DNA of 43,679 nt. Origin: Rhizopus sp. PT2906. Taxonomy: Eukaryota; Mucoromycota; Mucoromycetes; Mucorales; Rhizopodaceae. The notes under the pieces were generated by a model. That model was given only the letters and a program-made list of their open reading frames with translations, did no database searches and was not told the DNA's origin. The stretch spans positions 1 through 43,679 of the forward strand of contig JAMYHX010000371.1 of the NCBI GenBank assembly GCA_025529335.1, written 5' to 3'. How positions within the stretch are numbered: the first letter of the stretch is position 1; the number at the start of each line of letters is the position of its first letter. Made by a program: the position numbers and the translations under genes. Shown in pieces: positions 22,619 through 33,010 of the stretch.

Positions 22619-23353
22619 TTATTTCTTGGCAGTCGATGCCAACTTTTTCAAATCGCTACCTACAACTTCACTCTTGCCACTACTATAAAAATTCATCAAA
22701 CACTCCAGCTTCCACTTTTTCCAAACCCCTTCATTCGGGAACCCCATCTTTTCCCATTCTTCTTCTTGCTCCATATCCTCATCTTCTTCTTCTTGTTCAA
22801 TTTGATCTTCATATCTTAGTAAGAAATTAGAACGATGATCATTTGACAATTCGGCAACAAACTGAGCTGCATCAGCAGCTAATCGATCATGACGATCCCT
22901 AAGCGCGGTCCACTGATCGAGCTGGTCCTTGATCAACTGCTCATCATCCATCCGTGTGTTATGATTTGCCTGAGGATCAACTAGCTCTCGTGCGATTGCA
23001 GCCTGTGTTTCAGCTTCGAGTCTCTCTATATCTGGAATCAATTTGGTTCGAAGGAGAACGCTCAATATATTTGTCTCTTGTTCGGTTGTTGTGGGTATAT
23101 AAGGGTGAATCATCAACTTGGGTAAGGTCGCTGTACTCGCCTTATCTGTATAATGATAGAAATCTTCAGAGAGTGAGGCAAATTTGGCAGTGAGCATGTT
23201 GAATTTGTTGAGCAGATCGGGCCATGTAAACGGATACTTGGGTTCCTTTAAATAAGTAATGTGTGTTGCAAACGTTTCTTGTAGTGACCATAACTTGTTT
23301 CGTAATGTTTCTAATTCTTGGTATGTGTTGGGATCAAGTTGAACTGCTTGCAT
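22619..23353 (-). CDS. MED8: Mediator subunit Med8, 244 aa
   Basis: Head-module subunit of Mediator, which bridges activators and RNA polymerase II. Single exon. The N-terminal helical block (LETLRNKLWSLQETFATHI), the WPDLLNKFNMLTAKFASLSE segment and the following proline-containing stretch (LMIHPYIPT) match the Med8 pattern. The C-terminus carries an acidic run (EQEEEDEDMEQEEE) and ends basic. Its ATG begins only 36 nt after the stop of the upstream Nudix gene on the same strand, so promoter and 3'-end signals must overlap unless the two are cotranscribed. Confidence 0.85.
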   Translation of the reverse strand: MQAVQLDPNTYQELETLRNKLWSLQETFATHITYLKEPKYPFTWPDLLNKFNMLTAKFASLSEDFYHYTDKASTATLPKLMIHPYIPTTTEQETNILSVLLRTKLIPDIERLEAETQAAIARELVDPQANHNTRMDDEQLIKDQLDQWTALRDRHDRLAADAAQFVAELSNDHRSNFLLRYEDQIEQEEEDEDMEQEEEWEKMGFPNEGVWKKWKLECLMNFYSSGKSEVVGSDLKKLASTAKK

Positions 23354-23389
23354 TAATAGAATAATAAAAAGAAAAAAAAAAAAAGGTGT

Positions 23390-24221
23390 TTATTTAAATT
23401 CTTTAGCATAAACTAACCCAGACGCAAGTGAATACACTCGACTGTCAATGACCAATAAGCCATCATGCTGCTTTTCTAAATCTATAAAAAGAAATTAAAA
23501 TGAAATCAAAGCTTTATTTAAACTGATTTACCTTCCAATCGTTCCAAGAGCCCATGTAATGGTAAACTGATTGTCTGCAAACTCCATTCATCTACCTCAG
23601 GTTCAGGTGCTGTACAATTTACCATGGTTGGATTAATGACTGTTTTGACAACATAACAACAAGAATCAGTCAATCCAGGTTCATAGGCTAATGGTAGCTT
23701 TGCCAATCTCATTTCTTCCTTGGGGACTACATATCCTGTTTCTTCTTTGAGTTCTCTCTGTGCGGATATCAATGGATCATCATCATTTGCATCAATAAGC
23801 CCTATTTTCAAATAGGTTGGTATGCTTTCTTCTTTTTTTCTTTTTCTTTTTTTACCAGACGGAAACTCGAGACAATAACGCTTAATCGCAGGTCTATTCT
23901 CCCCCTCTCAGTTTAGACTTGGTCCCCCTAAAGATAAAATTCATTACCTGTACTGAATGACCAAGAGTAACTCAGGCTCAGGTGTTAAAATAATAGCGTG
24001 AATGTCGACGGCTGTTGGTAGATATAAGTTGTAATGGTCATGATCAAAAACATCATTTTACCATCTACTTTATTCGAATGAGATTTTCTTCTTATACACC
24101 TTTCCCAATTTCGCTTCGTTCCTTGTTTATCTATAAACTCTATACGTTCAAGTGCTAGCCAGTCACCTTGACCTAACGTTTCACTTGACTTGCTTGTTTC
24201 TATTGGCACTAATGGTTGCAT
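23390..24221 (-). CDS. Nudix hydrolase, ADP-sugar pyrophosphatase type, 207 aa
   Basis: Predicted to cleave ADP-ribose or a related nucleoside diphosphate sugar. Exons 24221-24062, 24011-23948, 23893-23856, 23801-23532 and 23481-23390. Spliced features typical of the NUDT5/YSA1 group: AVDIHAII, LVIQYRPAIKRYCLEFPSG, then the Nudix box beginning GLIDAND and ending RELKEETGY, then AYEPGLTDSC. The metal-binding REL-EE-G core is intact. The box has one extra residue before RE relative to the consensus, and Asp replaces the first conserved Glu. It is immediately upstream of MED8. Confidence 0.9.
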
Positions 24222-24593
24222 AATAAAGAGAAAGAAAAAAAAATCTTGTTTGTGGAGCCATGGTTTGCTATTGTAACATCTCATTGACATCACATTGATA
24301 GAGTACAATGTTATATCCAGTCAATTGTTGATTTCATTCAATGCTTATTTAAACTTTGACATCCCTTTCTACATGTGTATTTACCCCCTCTTTCAAAATA
24401 AAGAAACAGAGAGAATAAGGAGCTATCTTACTGTTCCTGTTCTGACTAATTATATGCAGTCTCTATGCAATCGAGATGGAAAGCTTCTTTTAGTGTTTGC
24501 CCTCCTTTTTATATACTCATGTTTGTTCATTTTCCTTTTTTTTTTTTTTTTTTTTTTTTTCTTCTCTTTTTCTTTTTTTGAAAACACCCTTCA
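24222..24593. other. Intergenic, divergent promoter region
   Basis: 372 bp between the Nudix gene (minus) and the CLIP-170 homologue (plus). A T-run of about 24 nt (24537-24560), followed by more pyrimidine, ends just before the CLIP-170 ATG. No other element recognised. Confidence 0.6.
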
Positions 24594-26435
24594 ATGACCA
24601 GTCGAATAGCTCGTCCCACCATCTACAACATAAACAAACCCTCCAAACGTCGTACAGACGAACCCTTAATCTGCAACCGACGGAAAACACCGTTCGTCCT
24701 GGGTCAAAAGGTGCGCATCCCTAGCCTGTCGCTTACAGGCATTGTACGATATATAGGTGAAACAAAATTTAAGCCCAATGAGATCTGGATTGGCATCGAG
24801 CTTGATGTGAAAGGGACAGGAAAGAACGACGGATGTATCCAGGGGTTAGATCCTTTTTTATTTTTAATTTTTAAGGACTCATTCATTCTGTAGTGTTCGT
24901 TACTTCACTTGTCCTCCACAGACAGGTCTGTTTGTGTCGGCGCATAAAGTGGAGGAAGCAATGAAACCACGGAAAAGTCTGTCGACGAAACCGATAACAC
25001 GACAAAAGGCACCACCGATGGTGCGCAGTAAAACGAGTGATGATACCCAACAAGCTCAAGAGGAAGAGCAAAAGGACAAACAGCTGAAACGAGCACTGGC
25101 CGCAGCACATACCCAAAGTGAGCAGTACAAGGAAGCGGCTCTGGTCGCAAGACAGTATACGGACACATTGAAAGAACGCATCGACAGATTGGAAAGGGAA
25201 CGAGTGCAGGAGAGAAAAGAACATGAGCGAGAGATGCAGCAGAGTGCAGCTCAGATGGACCAGTTGCGCGCTCAACTATCTGATCGAGACCGCACCTTCG
25301 CGACAGTGGAAAGAGAGTACGCCGAACTGAGGACAGCTCATATCGAGACAATGCAGTCTTATCAGCAGCTGGTGATCCGGATGAAACAAGAACATACCGA
25401 GGCGATCCATCAGAAAGATCTTCAGATGCGTGAGCTCGAAAAGAAGATGGAACGGTGGGAGGAAGAACGAGAGGAAGCGGAGAACGAACCGGCGTGTCGT
25501 CGTCTGCAGGCCCAGCTCGAGCTGACAACCCAGGCATTAGATCGTGAACGTGAGCAGGTACAAGCCATGGTGGCTGAGATCAGTCGATTGAAAGGCGATG
25601 TCAAACGTGTCCATCGATTATCAACGTCGTCTACACTCGAGTGCCACAGGCTCCAGTCCCTTCTCGATCAGGAAATTCAGGATAAACGGCGGATGATGGA
25701 CGAAGTCAATGCGGCAGTAGAGACACAGGTGCGTCTCGAAGAAGAAAACGAGCAGATGCGAATCAATCTGGATAAGTCTCAATGTGACCTCGCAAACGCT
25801 CTCAAGCGTTTAGTCGCACTCGAGAAACAAAAGATAGGCTCAGACGATGGCTTGGTCGAACAATTGCGTCAGGAGAACAACGCATGGATCAAATCTTACC
25901 AACGTGCTGAGCAGGAATGTCTTCGTTGGATGAATGAGGGCTTGGAAAAGTGCTCGCACGAGTGGTTCTTGGAACAGCTCAGGCGCGAAGAAGAGCGACA
26001 TCAGCAGGCTCAATACGCCTTTCAACAGACGATCGAGAGACTGACAAAAGAGCTGTGCAACGTCGAGTCCCTGGTGGAAATTAAAGTGCTGAGAGAAACA
26101 GAATTAGAGGAGCGACTCGAGCAGGAGAAAAGAAAAGTAATGGCATTAGAAGACAGAGCGAGACATACGACCATTCCGACGCCTACTTCCCCCGTGTGTC
26201 AACTCAAGGATTTAAACGTCAATCCTTATTGTGAGATCTGCGAGGAATACGGTCATGATCTCATGCAATGTACTGCATTAAGCGACTTGTCAATAAGTAA
26301 ACCAAATTATGTACGATCTCTTTATCATAACTTAACAATACTAACATGTAAAACATATAGCTATACTGTGTCAATTGCGATGTATTTAACGAGCATTCAA
26401 CAGGTGCTTGCCCAAATCAAGATGAAACGTTTTGA
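24594..26435 (+). CDS. CLIP-170 homologue (CAP-Gly plus-end tracking protein), 580 aa
   Basis: Microtubule plus-end tracker that links ends to dynein/dynactin and cortex. Exons 24594-24844, 24894-26310 and 26361-26435. The N-terminal CAP-Gly domain spans residues about 33-100 (GIVRYIGETKFKPNEIWIGI; GVRYFTCPPQTGLFV after splicing). A central coiled coil covers residues about 115-525. Two CCHC-like zinc knuckles follow: CEICEEYGHDLMQC and, across the last intron, CVNCDVFNEHSTGAC. The protein ends DETF, the acidic-aromatic C-terminus that CAP-Gly domains recognise. Ignoring the last intron would replace the second knuckle with unrelated sequence. The coding sequence is visibly richer in G and C than its neighbours. 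Confidence 0.95.
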
Positions 26436-26618
26436 TTTTTGTGTATTTAGTGTACATCTACGTCCTCCTTCAAAAAAGACTTTTTTTTTAATTCATTGTA
26501 GCAAAGTCATAAAACAAAGAGCTTAACTTCTTCTATACAAATGCAAGCATTTTTTTTAAAAAAAAAAGGGCACAAAGAAGAGGGGGGAATGATTATTATA
26601 TATATATGTATAAATAAT

Positions 26619-27925
26619 TTAAGAACTTTCTTCTGCAACAGACGAAGTGACAATCATTGGGGGACTATATGCAACGTCAGTATATTTTAATATGTATCAG
26701 CTTATTTATCTTACCTTGGTCGTCGCCCCTTATATTTCTGGGCTTCTTGAATCTTTGCCGCTGAAGGATGTTCAAGCGGTGTGAGGAGTTCAAAACTACA
26801 CAAAAGCTCTTCATTAATACTCATAATAGCACCAAAATTATCAAACTCTCCACAATAGTTGGGAGCACTAAAGACGGTGACCAATGTCCGTTCATTAAAA
26901 AACTGGTATCCATCCTCGACTACCATGTGAGCCCTGCAGACGAGATCTAAATCATGCTTTGCCAAAAACTCATTGACGATTTTCTTGCCAAAGCAATAAG
27001 ACACACCTCGCTCATTATCCTCCCACTCAATTGCTGTGTCTGATGGATCAGACCAGAGCAAGTCGTTGAGTAGACCGTACTCTGGCACATCTGTCGGTCT
27101 CATGATATTCCTCACGTCATCCATTGAGTGTAATGACGGACTGAGACCACCATGAACACAGAATATTTTCCCTGCGACAAGTGCTGCGATAGGTAATGTG
27201 TTGAATACGTCGACAAATGTTTTCCATACTTTTGTGTTTGTACGTCGTTTACATTCATCATAAAATCCATATACTCTTGTCACGTTGGCGCACTCGTGAT
27301 TACCACGTAGTAAAAAGAAATTTTCTGGGTATTTGATCTTGTAACAGAATAGCAGTAGAATCGTCTCTAGGCTTTGTTTTCCTCTATCGACATAATCTCC
27401 CAAAAATAGATAATTTGAATCAGGAGGGAATCCACTCTATCAAACACAATAAGAAAAATAGATTTCCGGTACGACTTTTTTTTTTTATTACCATTTCAAA
27501 TAATCGAATCAGATCATGATATTGTCCATGAATATCACCTAATATTTTGACAGGTGGATTTAATTCTATTAGACTCTAGTCTATTATCAGTAACAAGCAT
27601 CAACCAAGCATAAATAACTTACAGGTTGACTAAGAAATACTTGTTGTGCTGCTCTACAAATAGCCATTATTTCTGAATTTCTAAAGCATGTCGATTTGGT
27701 CACTTTATTCTTAGTACCAACGTCCAATAGGCGGTTGATACATTCATCAATATCAAGATTCCAACCAATAGACCTTATTGAAGTAGCAGTTAACTGGTTT
27801 TGTGAGTTGAGTGTGAGCTGGTTTGAACTGTGTACTGTCTGTTGCTCATTCACGTCATTGGTTTCTATGCTATTTGGGTGTGGTTGTGGTTGTGGTTGTT
27901 GTTGCTGTGGTGGTGATTTCTGTGG

Positions 27926-27958
<33 letters not shown>

Positions 27959-28081
27959 GGAGTTAACCAAGATAGAGTTAACAGAAGTAGCGGTTGCTGT
28001 TGAGATCTCATTGTCAGGTATGTCTGCGCGTACCACACTTGGTCTTGCGTTTTTTTTTCTCTTTGAAGCAATGTTTCCCAT
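26619..28081 (-). CDS. Ppz-type serine/threonine protein phosphatase, 436 aa
   Basis: PP1-family catalytic subunit. Exons 28081-27623, 27575-27492, 27436-26715 and 26664-26619. Catalytic motifs after splicing: GDIHGQY, GDYVDRG, RGNHE, then SAPNYCGEFDN. The roughly 130-residue N-terminal extension starts MGNIASK, a good N-myristoylation site, and contains a Q10 run and mixed Q/P repeats; this layout is that of fungal Ppz phosphatases, which act at the membrane in salt and pH homeostasis, rather than housekeeping Glc7. The C-terminal end after KGRRP comes from a small last exon (SPPMIVTSS...). Plain PP1 with an unusual extension is the alternative. Confidence 0.92.
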
Positions 28082-28193
28082 ATCAGAATAAATTAAAAAA
28101 GAAAAAAAGAAAAAGGAAAAGGAAGAAAAAATATGACACCTTTATAACATCACGTGTGTGTGAAAATAATCCCCCAATTCCCAATGGTTTTTT

Positions 28194-30064
28194 TTAAAGA
28201 GTGATCTGACTTGTTAGGAAGCAGTGGCGAAGAATGGCCTTTGCCTTTTTTGTAGAATAATACATTTCCTTTTGGCTTAGATCAGATTCAACCAGACCAT
28301 GAAGCACAGCCAGGGTGATATGAATAGCTTGTGGTTCATTAATAGTCGTCTGTCTCTGCTGATCTAAGCCGTAAATGTCCATGTATGAAATAATCGTTCG
28401 ATCTGTATACTTGATGGCTTGAAACATGTAATTTTCAAAATAACATCCTTGGCTGCATAAATGAACGTCATGAAAATGTTGAATGGGCGCCATGACGGAG
28501 GGTACGATCGTGTCACTGCTCAACTTGTCGACCAGCTGTCTAAACTTGTCTTTATCACCTGTTTTGACGCATAATAGTACAAGTCCCCAGAAAACAGACA
28601 ACGACATGCTTGGATCAGATTGCCACTTTCTTTGCCACATTTCAAACGCGAGCTGACTCATCTTTTCAACAGGCTCCCTGCTACATTCGTAAATAAGGGT
28701 ACACAGCATAGGTTCCAAAACTCGTTCATCACACAAGAGTACGCGCAGATCAAGTCTAGTCAAGAGGTGGTATATGCTCATCACTTTGGTCAATCTCGCT
28801 TTTGACTCAGCGCTATAAGCGGCGATCAAAAGAAGATCATGTAGAAAACTAGGTGTCTCGGTTGCTTCTGGATGCAGATACTCTGAACACATAAACCGAG
28901 AATACACAGACCATGCGCGTGATTCCCATTCGAGTCGCTGAGAGACCTTTGCCTGAGGGATCTGACTGAAGGCTACCCAGCAGAGATGCATGACTAGACA
29001 AGGTGTGATTTCATCCACAGCGTTGCCCATGGCTTGATACACATGCCAAGCATACTCAAACTGACGGTGTATCATAGCACTGTAGATCATAGCATTATCA
29101 TTCTGCGTACTGGCTCTGTCCACTTGCTCTCGTTCTGATTCCATGTGGAGCAATTGCTCAACTGCCCAGTCTTGAATCATGTAACTCATGCTCCTTCTTC
29201 GTTCTTTTAGCTTTTGAACATACTCTCTTCTTTGGTTTTCATACAAGCTCTTTCGTCTATCCCATTCCTTGTTAGAAGATGCTGCCACCTGATAGAGCAT
29301 CCAGAGCTGCTCTTTATCACGTTGTGTCACTTGTTTCATCAGTGGCATGTCAATACGCACAGGCGGTAAATCGTCAGGGTCATTTGGATTGGCCATCTCC
29401 AAATAGGGTTTACCAAAATCGGAGAGTAAACCTTCTGCTTCTTGGATCTGTTCTGGTCGCTGCATGAGATGAAGCAACACTGCGATTCGATAGCATTCGG
29501 TGTCCCACTCAGTTCGTGGTAAGGTGTACATGGCCTGTAATGCCACCGACATATGACCACAATCCACCAAGTAATTTACAAAATTAATGTGCGCATCTCT
29601 CTAGAGTTACATATGTGAGTGATTCTTTACGACTAAAGATCAAAAGATGACGTAACCTGTAAGGTGTAGCCTGACTCGATCACTTTGGTAAACAAGCGCC
29701 AGAGAATAGAATGATAAATGTCTGGATCATCATGAATGAGCATAGTCATCTTGGTGTCGCATAATGAAGTAAGAACCTTGGAGTAAATGGCAGACAGTTC
29801 CTGCGGATCCTCCTGGCCTAGATTGAGATCATCCATGGCTTCTCTAAGCAATCGGATAGCGTTCTTGGCACGATCTGTTTCTATCAAATGGCTGATCTCA
29901 TTACCAATGGCGATACTACTCTTTCTTTTAATATCTAAATCTGATGCTGTCATATATCCTTCGCTACCGACATCTGAAGCAGGCGGTGTAAATAATGACG
30001 ATATGCCATCATAAGGACTAAGAGGAGGTGAAGCACTATTGGAATCAATGATTTTTGTCTCCAT
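28194..30064 (-). CDS. Helical-repeat (PPR/TPR-like) protein, 604 aa, function unknown
   Basis: Exons 30064-29657 and 29600-28194. After a Ser/Pro-rich N-terminus (METKIIDSNSASPPLSPYDG) the protein is a succession of paired helices of about 35 residues, such as AKNAIRLLREAMDDLNL, INFVNYLVDCGHMSVALQAM and MIHRQFEYAWHVYQAMGNAV, typical of PPR/TPR-type solenoids. No obvious mitochondrial presequence is present if METK is the start. An in-frame ATG 20 codons upstream would add a Cys/Phe-rich segment and cannot be excluded. I do not recognise a named family. The stop is 112 nt from the start of the Ppz gene on the same strand. Confidence 0.8.
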
Positions 30065-30202
30065 GAATGAAATGCAGAAAATAGATACACACGCACAAGA
30101 AAAAAAAAAAGAGGCAGAATGCATATTCCTTTATATTTTTTTTTTTTTTTTTTCGCAGACTAGGGTCTTTTGATACGGGTATTGGTGAAGTTTTTGTTCA
30201 TC

Positions 30203-30889
30203 TCATTGGTCTCTTGGACGATCTTTTGCACGGTGGCGATATGAGTATTTCCAATGATCTGATCGCTTATAATCCGATGGTACATTCCCAACTTCACGAA
30301 AGGGTCGATCTCTACCTCCAAATCGAAGCTGTCCGCTTTCTTTTCTACCACCAAATCCACCACCTAGTCTTCGTGGTACCCAGTGTTTCATGAGTCTGCT
30401 ACGTTCATAATCAACAAGAATCGTGTGGTCGTCAATTCGCGCGCGATTTGCTTGACGGTAGGCTTGACGTGTATCTGATTCTGATCTAAACGTGACAAAT
30501 CCATATCCTTCAGATAGACCAGTGACTAATAGCGCCAGTCCCAAAAAAAATAAGCATACACTCATGGTTTGTATATGTATAAAGATGTACCATTGTTTCT
30601 TATAATTGTTACATTCACAATATCACCAAATTGACTAAAATAGTCTTGTAGTGTAGACTCGACTGTATCAAAGCTTAATCTACCTACAAACAATGTACAG
30701 TTTGCATCGGTCTTTAAATGCTGAGGTGGTTTATCTGGTGTACACAGGTGAATGAAAGTAAACACTTCATATCAAATTATACTTACAATGCGTATTCATA
30801 GCTCTTTTAATAGCATTATCATGAGGCACAGTACCATGGCCATCAATAGATCCTGCTTGAATAGGATCGTATTCCTTTGAATACCACAT
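30203..30889 (-). CDS. SNRNP35: U11/U12 snRNP 35-kDa protein, 189 aa
   Basis: Component specific to the minor (U12-dependent) spliceosome. Exons 30889-30787, 30734-30591 and 30525-30203. The N-terminal KEYDPIQAGSIDGHG followed by PHDNAIKRAM is the U11/U12-35K signature, distinct from U1-70K. One RRM follows, with RNP2 CTLFVGRLSF and RNP1 EGYGFVTFRS, then the extension HWVPRRLGGGFGGRKESGQL and RFGGRDRPF, also diagnostic. The C-terminus is basic but lacks the long RS/RE tail of animal forms. It is divergent from eIF1A across 167 bp. Confidence 0.95.
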
Positions 30890-31056
30890 AAATAAATAAA
30901 TTTGTTTAAAAAAGCAAGATACCAAGCCACTAGGATCTTTTTTCAAACTAAAGAAAAAAAATATTACTGCCCGCGCCCACACTCAAAGACCGAATATAGA
31001 ACCGCAGTTTCAACGCTATTTTTTTTTCTCTTCTTCTTTATAAATTTTTTTTCCAA
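30890..31056. promoter_or_regulatory. Short divergent promoter (SNRNP35 / eIF1A)
   Basis: 167 bp between two divergent ATGs. A GC-richer core (GCCCGCGCCCAC, 30969-30980) stands out from AT-rich flanks, and a pyrimidine stretch precedes the eIF1A start. No canonical TATA in either direction apart from TATAAAT at 31039-31045, which is too close to the ATG to be confident. Confidence 0.4.
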
Positions 31057-31642
31057 ATGGTCAAGAACAAGGGAAAAGTAAGGGGATAAACATGACTCAA
31101 TTGAACAACCATTAAAAACATATCTCTTTAGGGTGGTAAATCCAGAAGAAGAGGAAAGAACGACACTGAAAACGATAAGCGTGAACTTGTATTCAAAGAA
31201 GAAGGCCAAGGTAATAAAAACTGGGCCTTGTATATGTATTTTTGTAACTAAAAGCAACATATAGAATATGCCCAAGTCGTTAAAATGTTGGGTAACGGCC
31301 GTGTGGAAGCACAATGCTTTGATGGTGTGAAACGTTTAGCTCTCATTCGAGGTAAATTGAGAAAGAAGGTTTGGATCAACCAAGGTGATATCGTGTTGTT
31401 GTCTCTTCGTGATTTCCAAGACGAAAAGGCCGATGTCATTCAACGTTATAATCCTGACGAAGCTAGACAGTTGAAGGCTTATGGTGAATTACCCGATAAT
31501 GCCAAGATTAACGAAACAGATGCCAACTTTGGTGGCGAAGAAGACGATGAAGTCGAATTTGATTTTGATATTGATGAGGTATGTATATAATATAACATGG
31601 TTTTTTTTATATCCTAATCATGTCTTCCTTGTATAGATTTAA
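31057..31642 (+). CDS. TIF11: Translation initiation factor eIF1A, 139 aa
   Basis: Promotes scanning and start-codon selection on the 40S subunit. Exons 31057-31077 (MVKNKGK), 31132-31210, 31265-31578 and 31637-31642. The basic N-terminal tail (GGKSRRRGKND), the OB-fold (YAQVVKMLGNGRVEAQCFDG to RRYNP-like QRYNPDEAR) and the acidic tail ending DFDIDEI are all present. The final exon is one Ile codon plus the stop; that Ile completes the conserved acidic C-terminus used to bind eIF5B. Confidence 0.97.
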
Positions 31643-31811
31643 AATCAAAAAAAGCGCATATATTCAAGAAGGAAGAACCGGGCCAGTTCAGACCCACACA
31701 CTTTTTTTTTGTTTTTAGAATTTTGTTCAAAAAAAAATAAAATATCAACAACACACAAATGTACATGCACACCAAAAGAGGGAGGGGGATTCATGCCTTG
31801 GGAGGATCAGT

Positions 31812-32533
31812 TTATTCTACTTTGATTCTATTTTCAAAGGCTCGATTGATGTGTTTATAAGATTGAACAATCCAAAGCAAAGGAATCTTAAAGTATTGAT
31901 TAGTTATCAGTCATACATTACATCTATATATAAAACATACTATAATCCAAGGTGCGTTCATTGAAAGAAAATATCCCCAAAAATAAGCTGGATGACAATG
32001 GGCAGCGTCTGGTAATTCAGTTAGAAAATAGAGTGAGCAACTCAACAAATGGCACATGGAAACAACGAGCTGAAAGAAATACTGTTTGTTTGACTTAATC
32101 CAAATAGTATAAGCCGTGAGGAAGCAAAGGGGTCCATAGATAATCTATTAAACCAAGTCAGCATAATCTTTAGAAAGTTATTGTTCAAATTTACTATTGT
32201 CATGATTTCCAGTGCCAAAAGTGATGGATCATAAATCACGTATCGAGAGTCTCCCTTTGCATATTCTTTCCAGAGTTGTGCAAGAAGATTGTTTTGACTA
32301 GCAATATGTCCTACATTCAAGGCATAGTATAGTTCAAAACCACAATGCAACAGCCCACAGATCATAAACCATATGAATTTCAAAGGGGATCCACTATTTT
32401 TTCCTAATCTATAAAAGACAGTCGCAAGACAGACAAACACACCTCCCATAATCAAGAATAGTTCTAGTTGACTTTTTAGATTAGGCACATAATCAGGAAT
32501 GAACAAGTCTTGTGGGTAATAAGGATGACTCAT
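31812..32533 (-). CDS. EBP-type sterol delta8-delta7 isomerase (EXPERA domain), 205 aa
   Basis: Predicted membrane enzyme that shifts the sterol B-ring double bond. Exons 32533-32195, 32144-31941 and 31886-31812. HPYYPQDLFIPDYVPN opens the protein; the second transmembrane segment holds the H-x3-E pair (HCGFE); LWKEYAKGDSRY and a conserved Glu in LALEIMTIV follow; then YGPLCFL, LYFLTE and YFWGYF. These are the EBP signatures, and five hydrophobic segments fit the fold. Unrelated Erg2 performs this step in model yeasts. The start lies next to a divergent acidic-protein gene. Confidence 0.93.
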
Positions 32534-33010
32534 TGCGCAACAGAGTTCCTTTTTTTTTGGGTTGTTCTGACAGAAATAAAGCCGGAGCTCATAAATTTGC
32601 TTCTATTTGAATATAGACGGTTCTCTCTCTCTCTCTCTCTCTTTTTTTTTTTTTCCTTGGAATTAAAAGAAGAGATACGATATCTGATCTACTGTCCTTT
32701 TTGTTTGTTTGTTTGTGGAAATGGAGAATACTCAATTACACTAGTAGTGTTTTACACTTCCACAGATACAGTTGTCTTAATCAAATGTAGAGATTTTTGC
32801 ATTACTCTTTCTGTGTTGCTCCAACAGTCTACAGCTTTGATACATTCCCATTCACTGTTTCTCATCATGAACTGTTCTTTATTACTGGCCAAAGACTAGA
32901 TAATGAATAGTATAAAACGTAGAATAACTCAGCCATCCAATCATGTGTATTTGTACTGCAAATATTTTTGGTAACCCCGTCTAGTTCTTTTTTATTTCCA
33001 TTTGACAATT
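32534..33010. other. Intergenic, divergent upstream region with CT tract
   Basis: Between the EBP gene (minus) and a small acidic-protein gene (plus). Contains a (CT)n tract at 32622-32642 running into a T-run. The only open frames are low-complexity and unsupported. Confidence 0.55.

Noticed and set aside
22435..22830. 131-codon plus-strand ORF over the MED8 3' end
   Set aside because: Microsatellite-coded start and antisense to MED8.
24905..25537. 210-codon minus-strand ORF inside the CLIP-170 gene
   Set aside because: Antisense shadow of a GC-richer coiled-coil coding exon; no domain.
27696..28091. Cys-rich plus-strand ORF over the Ppz gene
   Set aside because: The Cys run is the antisense of a CAA/CAG glutamine repeat in the phosphatase N-terminus.
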